Source of the DNA: Bacillota bacterium
Lineage (GTDB): Bacteria > Bacillota > Syntrophomonadia > Syntrophomonadales > Syntrophomonadaceae
Assembly: GCA_023395515.1 (NCBI GenBank)
Contig: JAEWZB010000041.1
Location: 1 to 64,000 of the forward strand
DNA: 64,000 bases
Direction of reading: 5' to 3'
Of this stretch, positions 42,076-49,022 are shown piece by piece. A program made the position numbers and the translations under genes. Each line of letters begins with the position of its first letter. The stretch's first letter is position 1. The notes beneath the pieces are model-generated. The model made no database searches, was not told the origin of the DNA, and saw only the letters and a list, made by a program, of their open reading frames with translations.

Positions 42076-42783
42076 ATGTTGAGAAAGCAGAAGATCATGT
42101 ATTTCATCGCCGGGATGGTGGTGATGGCCTTATTTAGCGCCACGGTCGCGCCGGCTCTGGCCAATGTGGCCCAGAAGCAGATCACCGTAGCTACCGGGGT
42201 CAATATCTATGTGGACGACGTAAAGCTGAACCCGGTCGATTCCAGCGGCAGGCCCCTGGAAGCCTTTATCTACAACGGGACCACCTATCTTCCCCTGCGG
42301 GCGGTGGCCGAGGCCGCTAACAAACCGGTTTTTTGGGACGGAAAAACCAGAAGCGTGTATCTGGGCAAGCACGATTCCAGCGAACCGGCGGTACTGTTGA
42401 AAGATTTGGATTATTTTAATAATCATAACCGTGGCTTTAGTATTAGTAATAACATTAAAGACAATCTAGGTAATGAATATAGTTATGGTGTTCATAGCAG
42501 GAATATTGGATATATCGGCACAGCTTGGCAATCCTATCTTATTAATGGCCAGTATAGTCAGATGAAAGGTCGGTATATTCTTTCTTATGATCGTCGTTCT
42601 ACAAATGAAAAAGATAGATTTAGAGTATATGGCGATGGCCAGTTGCTTTATGAGTCTCCAGCCATGACCAGTGGAGTTCGCCCTGTTGATTTTGACATTG
42701 ACTTAACTGGGGTTCTAGAGCTTAAAGTGGAAATATCTAGGCTTAGTGAGACTTATTTAGTCAACACCGGCCTTTACCAGTAA
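42076..42783 (+). CDS. Exported protein: copper-amine-oxidase-N-like domain joined to an NPCBM-like domain
   Basis: 235 residues. Signal peptide about 1-29 (VAPALA), then half of a stalk domain (NGTTYLPLRAVAEAANKPVFWD, about 30-98) and an NPCBM-like sugar-binding domain (about 108-235, with YGVHSRN and FRVYGDGQLLYESP). The 5' half of the gene is GC-rich and the 3' half, from about 42400, is AT-rich, which suggests two sources joined together. It probably binds cell-surface glycans. GGGGAGGGGA precedes the ATG. It is followed by a strong hairpin. Confidence 0.8.
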   Translation: MLRKQKIMYFIAGMVVMALFSATVAPALANVAQKQITVATGVNIYVDDVKLNPVDSSGRPLEAFIYNGTTYLPLRAVAEAANKPVFWDGKTRSVYLGKHDSSEPAVLLKDLDYFNNHNRGFSISNNIKDNLGNEYSYGVHSRNIGYIGTAWQSYLINGQYSQMKGRYILSYDRRSTNEKDRFRVYGDGQLLYESPAMTSGVRPVDFDIDLTGVLELKVEISRLSETYLVNTGLYQ

Positions 42784-42791
42784 AGTAAAAG

Positions 42792-42831
42792 AGCGGCGAG
42801 GAAACAAGATGACTCTTGCTTCCCCGCCGCT
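42792..42831. terminator. Long hairpin, probable terminator
   Basis: AGCGGCGAGGAAACAAGA pairs with TCTTGCTTCCCCGCCGCT at 16 of 18 positions with a four-base loop, starting nine bases after the stop codon. No long T-run follows on the plus strand; on the minus strand CTTTTACTTT follows. Confidence 0.6.
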
Positions 42832-42919
42832 AGTCTTAAAAAACCTATGCTCTAGTGTCAGAGAAGAACATAGTTTTTAGAGCGCGCATCATGAATCAGG
42901 ATAATAAGTAAACGCGTAG

Positions 42920-43092
42920 TTAAACGGTTTATTTTCCTGGCTGCGGGGAGACATAGCGTTTTTTATCTGCCATGATCAAGAATTGTTCGGAGAAGATATT
43001 GGGCTGGGGTGGGCTGTGATGATTGGAGTCAGGGATCAGGCGGAGGCTATGCGCGCGATTGATCATCTGCAAATGGCTAAGGGGGATCGTGT
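42920..43092 (+). pseudogene. Possible gene remnant upstream of the serine-hydrolase-like pair
   Basis: A frame open from 42920 encodes a protein-like stretch without a good start: GDIAFFICHDQELFGEDIG, then LGWAVMIGVRDQAEAMRAI. Its composition looks coding, but I cannot assign it, and it runs out of frame into the next gene. It may be the 3' part of a lost gene, cut off by the rearrangement that made this array. The rest of the 260-base gap shows nothing I can support. Confidence 0.3.
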
Positions 43093-44199
43093 ATGTTTTG
43101 TGCCCAATGTGGTAAAAAAAACACACCGGGAAGTAATTTTTGTCTGCAATGTGGTCAGCCATTGACCAATGCTCCAAAAACAGAGAGGAATGAGGTAGAG
43201 CCTTGGCATTTAAGGCAGCTGGGTGGAAAACCAAAGTTGTCTTCGGCCGAAGATTCAAGTTCATTATATAAAAATAGTTTCATAATAGTGGCGTTGCTAT
43301 TTCTAACGTTCGCCTGTGGTTATTTATTGTTTGAAAACTACCGTGACAAACAAGCTGATACTAGCGCATCGAATATATCGTCGGAAGAAGGGCGGTTACC
43401 TAATACAACTCCAGAAAACCCTAATCTTATTAATGATGAAATAGTGGAGGAAAAAAAGGTCGACTTTGCCAAGATTGAAAACATATTGGCCGATGAAGAA
43501 CAAAACGGAGAATTTAGCGTGTATATTCAAGATTTAAAGAGCGGATGCAAATATTATACGGCGAATGCGGACCAGCCTTTTGTTGCCGCGGGCTCTATTT
43601 TTCCAGTCATATCATGGGCGCTACAGAGCGCCGTTGCAGAGAATGCTGTAGCGTATCATGACACAGTAAGGATTCGCGATAGTATGCTGGTTGGGGGAAC
43701 GGGCATTTTAGCCAAAAATGATACCGGCAAATATTATTCCATTGGTGAATTGGAACAAATAATGCTGCTCCATTCCGACAATACGGCAGCCAATATTCTA
43801 ATTGATCATATCGGGGGAATAGATGCCGTCAATCGTTACATACAAGAACCCTTTGAGAACGCAAAACTGAACCGTTATCTCATGGATAGCAACGCGATCG
43901 ACAAGGGAATAGAAAATTACCTTTCTGCCCAAGAATTAGGGCTTATTATATCCGGGTGCAAGATTAACAATGCTGGCTTATCGTTACCACAAGCGGACAT
44001 GTCTGCCTATATTCCTGCTAATTGCCTAGTATATCATCAAGTTGGGCTTTTGACCAATATATACAATGAAGCGTTTCTCGTTTGCGGAGAGAATGCAGAG
44101 TTTGTTGTTGCTGTGATGTCACGGGGTACCAGTCATGAGACGGCTAAACAGATCATAGGGAAAATATTGCAGTTTGTTTACTATGATCTTGAGATATGA
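43093..44199 (+). CDS. Zinc-ribbon membrane protein with inactive class-A beta-lactamase-like domain
   Basis: 368 residues. Zinc ribbon 1-22 (CAQCGKKN, CLQCGQP), membrane helix about 62-80, linker, and a serine beta-lactamase-like domain (about 125-368). Of its three motifs, only SDN (228-230) is kept. The SxxK motif reads Ser168-Ile-Phe-Pro171, without Lys, and the KTG site reads QVG. The enzyme should therefore be dead, perhaps a binding or sensing domain. The intact paralogue follows 15 bases later. The ribosome site is AGGGGGAT. Confidence 0.85.
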   Translation: MFCAQCGKKNTPGSNFCLQCGQPLTNAPKTERNEVEPWHLRQLGGKPKLSSAEDSSSLYKNSFIIVALLFLTFACGYLLFENYRDKQADTSASNISSEEGRLPNTTPENPNLINDEIVEEKKVDFAKIENILADEEQNGEFSVYIQDLKSGCKYYTANADQPFVAAGSIFPVISWALQSAVAENAVAYHDTVRIRDSMLVGGTGILAKNDTGKYYSIGELEQIMLLHSDNTAANILIDHIGGIDAVNRYIQEPFENAKLNRYLMDSNAIDKGIENYLSAQELGLIISGCKINNAGLSLPQADMSAYIPANCLVYHQVGLLTNIYNEAFLVCGENAEFVVAVMSRGTSHETAKQIIGKILQFVYYDLEI

Positions 44200-44214
44200 G
44201 GGAAAGAGTCGGTT

Positions 44215-45210
44215 ATGCATATCCGGCCAAATGTAAAGCGCTTGCTTTTTATCATCGCAGTCTCACTGGCGTTGCTCTTCTTTTTCTATCCACACCGTGT
44301 TTATCGCTTAGAACCGCCTCCTCTTTCTGATAATACAGCAGGGACAAAAATACCGAGCCGTGATACCAATTTTGCCCAAGATTTGGATACGTATGACTCG
44401 CCAGGATTGTCCGAGGCAGTCATTCCCATGGAACTGAAAGAACGTATAGAAAACCAATTGCAGAATTCGGCAGGTAACTACTCATTAGGTTACAAGTCAT
44501 TGCAAAGCGGAGAAGAAGTCGTTATTAATCCCGGCCCGATGACTGCCGCCAGTATCATTAAGATCTTTGTTATGCTTGAGGCTTATCACCAAGTTTACAA
44601 CAATAAAATAACTTTAGACGAAACATTAATCTTGATGAAAAACGATAAGGTAGGGGGGACTGGGAGTCTAGGAAATAGCCAGGATGGAAAGGAAATAACT
44701 ATACGCCAGCTCATAAAAATCATGATTACCGAAAGCGATAATACTGCGACCAATATGCTGATAGATAAGCTCAGTTTTGAAAAGATTAACGAATTTATAA
44801 CAGCCCAAGGGTGTCTAAATACAGTTTTGCAAAGAAAAATGATGGATCAGGCGAGTATCCAAAAGGGAGTGGAAAACAAGACGTCGGTTATGGATTTAGT
44901 CTTGGTTTTGGAAAAATTGTATCATGGGCAGTGCGTTTCACCTGTGTACGACCAAGAAATGATTGATATTATGAGGATGCAAAAGGATCGCAGCCGAATT
45001 CCCCGATTGTTGCCACCTGATGTCCCAGTGGCCCATAAGACCGGTGATTTAAGTGGAATAGTAAATGATGCGGGAATTATATATACCGGTAAAGATGATT
45101 TTATTCTTTGTATACTTAGTAGAGATGTGACTAATCCAGCCGATGCGAAGGAGACAATAGCCAAGGTATCCAGGATTATTTTTGATGCGCACAATAAGGT
45201 TCCTGAGTGA
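44215..45210 (+). CDS. Membrane-anchored serine hydrolase, class-A beta-lactamase-like
   Basis: 331 residues. N-terminal membrane helix about 10-26, outer linker, then a beta-lactamase-like domain with all three motifs: Ser113-Ile-Ile-Lys116, Ser174-Asp-Asn176 and Lys275-Thr-Gly277. The Glu of the omega loop (ExxLN) of true class-A beta-lactamases is not seen, so it may be a D,D-peptidase-like or other serine hydrolase rather than a drug-resistance enzyme. No zinc ribbon. It is paralogous to, and probably co-transcribed with, the inactive protein upstream. Confidence 0.85.
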   Translation: MHIRPNVKRLLFIIAVSLALLFFFYPHRVYRLEPPPLSDNTAGTKIPSRDTNFAQDLDTYDSPGLSEAVIPMELKERIENQLQNSAGNYSLGYKSLQSGEEVVINPGPMTAASIIKIFVMLEAYHQVYNNKITLDETLILMKNDKVGGTGSLGNSQDGKEITIRQLIKIMITESDNTATNMLIDKLSFEKINEFITAQGCLNTVLQRKMMDQASIQKGVENKTSVMDLVLVLEKLYHGQCVSPVYDQEMIDIMRMQKDRSRIPRLLPPDVPVAHKTGDLSGIVNDAGIIYTGKDDFILCILSRDVTNPADAKETIAKVSRIIFDAHNKVPE

Positions 45211-45218
45211 GAACCTTA
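45195..45218 (+). terminator. Hairpin at the end of the serine hydrolase gene
   Basis: TAAGGTTC (45195-45202) and GAACCTTA (45211-45218), a perfect 8-bp stem that spans the stop codon; AAAATTATTTGTT follows. A weak terminator. Confidence 0.45.
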
Positions 45219-45314
45219 AAAATTATTTGTTAAGTTCTATTGCATAGTCTAGTGTTTACTTCTTAGTTTAATGGCGGAATGTTTGGAGCAGGAAAGAAAA
45301 AGAGGAAGTGAAGG

Positions 45315-46511
45315 ATGAACTATTGTACTAAATGTGAAACCCTAAGGGAGGCAAATGCCAAATTCTGCGAGCATTGCGGAACACCTTTATCTGTCGTAGA
45401 AAATACACAGCTATCTGTACAGCAGATAAACAAACACGATGACAAGCAAAGCATTCCTATTAATAAAAAAAGTACAAAATACGTTGCAGGGGTAGTGCTG
45501 GCATTCATTATTGTCATAGCTGTATTCGCAGGGGTAAAAGTGAACGATGATAACTATATCGTAGGTTGGAAAGACGCGGAGATCGAGCGTATGGTTCGGC
45601 TGGCCATAGAAAAACCGGAAGGTAATATCAGAAAAAGCGATTTGGACAGCATTACCGATCTTGAGTTTGTTGGAAAGGATTTTGTTAAAACGAATTTAAA
45701 TATGGATGATTGGAAATTTAAGGGGGTGGCGGAAGGCTATTATATAGATGATAGAAAGTACAATGAATACGGGGAGTTTTTGCAGCTAACAGATTTAACC
45801 CACTTTCGGAATCTGGAGTCCTTATCCATTAAACATATCATCATCCATGATTTAAGTGACATAAGCAAATTATCCAATCTACATGAGCTTTATTTGGATA
45901 GCAACGATATTTATGATATTGAGCCTATCGGTAGTTTAACAAATTTGAGAGTACTGTCTATCTACAACAATCACATCACCAATCTAAGTCCGCTTCGCAA
46001 CCTGACTTATTTAGGATCTTTATATTTACATGATAACAATATCAGTGATCTACAGCCCATCGGCAATCTTACGAATTTGATCAGCATTAGTTTTGATCGT
46101 AATAATATTCAGGATATCACGCCATTAAGAAATCTGACTGCTGTACGCAACCTTTCCTTGGACTACAATAAAATTAGTGATCTTTCGCCAATAAGCGGGT
46201 TCGTTGAATTAACCCATCTTGATTTAGCATATAATGATATCAGCGATTTAAGTCCGCTTGTACATTTAACTAATCTTCGATATCTTCACATACACGGTAA
46301 CAACATAAAAGATATTACATCCTTAAGTAGTTTAACACAGTTGGAGTTGTTAGGGTTGTCTAACAATAGAATCAGAGATGTTAGTCCACTCAGTGCATTG
46401 GAAAAACTATCATATCTTGATTTAAGCCAGAACTGCATTAAAGACGTTAGCCCAATTAAAAGGCAAATCGATTCAATAAGAAATTTTTCGTTGGGTTATC
46501 AGGAACGTTAG
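45315..46511 (+). CDS. Zinc-ribbon membrane protein with leucine-rich repeats
   Basis: 398 residues. Zinc ribbon 1-22 (CTKCETL, CEHCGTP), membrane helix about 56-74, a spacer, and about ten 22-residue leucine-rich repeats of the internalin type (about 150-390; LHELYLDSNDIYDIEPIG; LGSLYLHDNNISDLQPIG). The repeats should form an outer binding surface. With the ribbon and single helix it follows the same plan as the propeller and hydrolase-like proteins upstream, so the outer domain has been exchanged while the inner part stayed. No LPXTG anchor is present. Confidence 0.87.
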   Translation: MNYCTKCETLREANAKFCEHCGTPLSVVENTQLSVQQINKHDDKQSIPINKKSTKYVAGVVLAFIIVIAVFAGVKVNDDNYIVGWKDAEIERMVRLAIEKPEGNIRKSDLDSITDLEFVGKDFVKTNLNMDDWKFKGVAEGYYIDDRKYNEYGEFLQLTDLTHFRNLESLSIKHIIIHDLSDISKLSNLHELYLDSNDIYDIEPIGSLTNLRVLSIYNNHITNLSPLRNLTYLGSLYLHDNNISDLQPIGNLTNLISISFDRNNIQDITPLRNLTAVRNLSLDYNKISDLSPISGFVELTHLDLAYNDISDLSPLVHLTNLRYLHIHGNNIKDITSLSSLTQLELLGLSNNRIRDVSPLSALEKLSYLDLSQNCIKDVSPIKRQIDSIRNFSLGYQER

Positions 46512-46951
46512 TTATCTAGGTAAATATTTTGCGAAATAGGGGAAATGGTAAAGAATTGGCCAAATTAATAGTTATTTATTCTTCAATTTAAGTAAATACA
46601 CAAATATTTTTATATAAACTCAAAGTAAATCTCCCCTATGCAGATTTAGGTAAACTAAAAACATGAAAATAGTTTACCTGTAATTATAATAGCACTGCGA
46701 GCCTGCCAAGAACAAGATAAATTTAAGAAAGGTAAAAAGCTTTATAGTTTAGACAATCAAAAGCTTACTTTATTTCGGACATTTTGTTGAAATGTAAGAT
46801 ATATTATTAATCGCAGGAATATTGCTAAGTATGGAGAATATTTACAGCATAATTAATATGCGCTAATCAATTACAGTATTGATAATGATAACGTTGCTTG
46901 TAACTTGTAAGGAAAATAGTTTAGCCGTAAAGAAGGAATGGGGGACTAAGA
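46512..46951. promoter_or_regulatory. Intergenic region with an orphan operator copy
   Basis: About 440 AT-rich bases without a credible gene. The stretch from about 46627 to 46694 is a near copy of 29716-29784, upstream of the ABC export operon. The promoter for the following 652-residue protein must also lie here. Nothing else is clear. Confidence 0.5.
46648..46679 (-). promoter_or_regulatory. Second copy of the ABC-operon operator palindrome
   Basis: AGGTAAACTA (46648-46657), 12-base spacer, TAGTTTACCT (46670-46679), identical in both arms and spacing to 29736-29767. The flanks match too (CTCCCCTATGCAG on one side, ATTATAATAGCAC on the other). On the minus strand the copied promoter points away from the 652-residue gene, into the 3' end of the leucine-rich-repeat gene. 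Confidence 0.85.
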
Positions 46952-48910
46952 ATGGGATTGGGGTTTGGATTTGCAAGGGTAAAAATAATTATTCTAGTAT
47001 CATTTATCATGATGATGGCCATGTGCCCCGGCATGGCATTAGGGGCACAGCCGTCTGATATTAGCGTATTAACTCTTGCTGTTTTAAATAATAACGAAAA
47101 AGGTCAACTAGTTTGTACCGTGGCTGAGTCTGAAGAGCCCGTAGGAAGAGGAAGCATTTCTGGACAAGTCCGGGATAACAACGGAAGTCCTATTGCTGGT
47201 GCTAGTGTTTTTGCTGTTCTTGTTAATGGTGGATACGGCGGTTCTGCCAATACAGATGGCGGTGGCAACTATACAATTACTGGACTCACTAGTAGAGAGT
47301 ATAGGGTAGAAGTGCAAGCCAACGGTTATATTAGGGAGCAATATGCCAGTTATGTAAATGTAACAGCTCCTGATAACATCCCAAACATCAATTTTACAAT
47401 GCAGTATGGAGGCAGTATATCAGGGAAGATAGTAGATGAAGAGGGAAACCCGATTGCCAATGCCCGTGTGTCTGCTATTCCAGCTAATGGAGAATACGGA
47501 GGTTCTTCTATTACCAATACCGGCGGTAACTATACCATTACTAGCCTGCCCAGCGGAGAATATAGAGTCGAAGTGCGAGTCAACGATTATATTAGGCAGC
47601 AATATGCTAGTAATTTAAATGTAACAGCTCCTGATGCCATCTCAAACCTCAATTTCACGATGCAGTATGGAGGCAGCATATCGGGAAGGATAGCAGATGA
47701 AGGGAGAAAACCAATTGCTAATGCCAATATTTTTGCTGTTCTTGTTAATGGTGGATACGGCGGTTCCGCCAATACAGATGGCGGTGGCAACTATACCATT
47801 ACTGGACTGCCCAGCGGAGAATATAGAGTCGAAGTGCGAGCAAACGATTATATTAGGCAGCAATATGCCAGTAATCTAAATGTAACAGCTCCTGATACCA
47901 TCTCAAACATCAATTTCGCAATGCAGTATGGAGGCAGCATATCGGGAAGGATAGCAGATGGACAGGGAAAACCAATTGCTAATGCCAATGTTTATACTAA
48001 TCTAGTTGGAGGGAAAGACGGAGATTTTGTTAGGACGAATACCGAAGGTAATTATATAATTACAGGGCTAGCCAGCGGGGAATATAGAGTAGAAGTGCAA
48101 GCCAACGGTTACATTAGCCAGCAATATGCCAGTAATGTAAATGTAACTGCGCCTAACACTATCTCAAGCATCGACTTTACAATGCAGCTCGGGGGCAGCA
48201 TATCCGGAAGGATAGTAGATGAGCAGGAAAATCCGGTTACTAACGCCAGTGTCTATGCTGGTCCAGTTGCTGGAGGATATGGAGGTTATGCTAGTACGAA
48301 TAGTGATGGCAGCTATAAAATTACTGGACTAGCTAGTGGAGAGCATAGGTTAGAAGTGCAAGCCAACGGTTATATTAGCCAGCAATATGCCAGTAATGTA
48401 AACGTAACTGCTCCTAACACTACCTCGAACATTAATTTCATAATGCAGCCCGGGGGCAGCATATCAGGAAGGATTTTCAAAATTCAAGGCATCTTACTAG
48501 GAGACATTAGTGTTCAAATTGCTACGCCCAATAATGAACATAACATAGATTTGGCGGGTATATCAGCAACAGTAAACCCTCAAATCAAAGAACCAGCCGA
48601 TACCGACAACACAATCATAAATATCGCAGCAATAGAGGGAGTAGTCATTCCATTAAAGGGCGAAACCCCGGTAACGGAAATTACAGAAACCGAACAATAC
48701 ACTGGAACGGTATCATGGTCACCGGAAATAATGAATAATAAGTTTGCGGCGGACACGGTTTACACTGCTACCATCACTATTAATCCGAAACCTGGTTATG
48801 TATTAACTGGTGTACCGACAGATTTTTTCACAGTAGAAGGTGCGGATTCCGTCACTAATAGGGCTGACTTAGGCGAAATTACAGCAATATTTTATCCGGC
48901 AGATGCCTAG
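46952..48910 (+). CDS. Secreted repeat protein with five carboxypeptidase-regulatory-like domains
   Basis: 652 residues. Signal peptide about 1-34 (MALGAQ). Five copies of an 87-residue CNA-B-like / carboxypeptidase-regulatory-like domain (each with GGSISGRI, NANVYA-like, GNYTITGLxSGEYRVEVxANGYI, and QQYASNVNVTAP) cover about 67-501. The C-terminal 80 residues (TEQYTGTVSWSPE, TITINPKPGYVLTGVP) match a domain often found in clostridial surface proteins with SLH repeats. No SLH or LPXTG anchor is visible. The role is probably structural or adhesive. It is a single-gene unit. Confidence 0.85.
   Translation: MGLGFGFARVKIIILVSFIMMMAMCPGMALGAQPSDISVLTLAVLNNNEKGQLVCTVAESEEPVGRGSISGQVRDNNGSPIAGASVFAVLVNGGYGGSANTDGGGNYTITGLTSREYRVEVQANGYIREQYASYVNVTAPDNIPNINFTMQYGGSISGKIVDEEGNPIANARVSAIPANGEYGGSSITNTGGNYTITSLPSGEYRVEVRVNDYIRQQYASNLNVTAPDAISNLNFTMQYGGSISGRIADEGRKPIANANIFAVLVNGGYGGSANTDGGGNYTITGLPSGEYRVEVRANDYIRQQYASNLNVTAPDTISNINFAMQYGGSISGRIADGQGKPIANANVYTNLVGGKDGDFVRTNTEGNYIITGLASGEYRVEVQANGYISQQYASNVNVTAPNTISSIDFTMQLGGSISGRIVDEQENPVTNASVYAGPVAGGYGGYASTNSDGSYKITGLASGEHRLEVQANGYISQQYASNVNVTAPNTTSNINFIMQPGGSISGRIFKIQGILLGDISVQIATPNNEHNIDLAGISATVNPQIKEPADTDNTIINIAAIEGVVIPLKGETPVTEITETEQYTGTVSWSPEIMNNKFAADTVYTATITINPKPGYVLTGVPTDFFTVEGADSVTNRADLGEITAIFYPADA
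47150..48454 (+). repeat. Five tandem 261-bp repeats, with a partial sixth
   Basis: Units start at 47150, 47411, 47672, 47933 and 48194, and the opening of a sixth at 48455. Each is exactly 261 bp (87 codons) with no length change. Units two to four are the most alike at DNA level (for example the shared GGCAGCATATCGGGAAGGAT), which points to recent duplication or gene conversion. Confidence 0.92.
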
Positions 48911-48974
48911 TAGTCTGGTAGATTTTTAGTTCGAGAATCTGGTCGATAAAATAGAAAACAGCAACAGAAAAAAA

Positions 48975-49011
48975 GGAGGCACTTTTGGTTTAGTAATCCA
49001 AAAGTGCCTCC
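48975..49011 (-). terminator. Terminator of the acyl-CoA ligase gene
   Basis: A perfect 14-bp stem (GGAGGCACTTTTGG and CCAAAAGTGCCTCC) with a nine-base loop; on the minus strand TTTTTTTCTG follows directly. It may also stop the plus-strand repeat-protein transcript. Confidence 0.9.
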
Positions 49012-49022
49012 GAGAGTTAATT

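Noticed and set aside
44215..45210. True class-A beta-lactamase (drug resistance)
   Set aside because: SxxK, SDN and KTG are present but no ExxLN omega-loop Glu was seen, so the resistance label is not supported.
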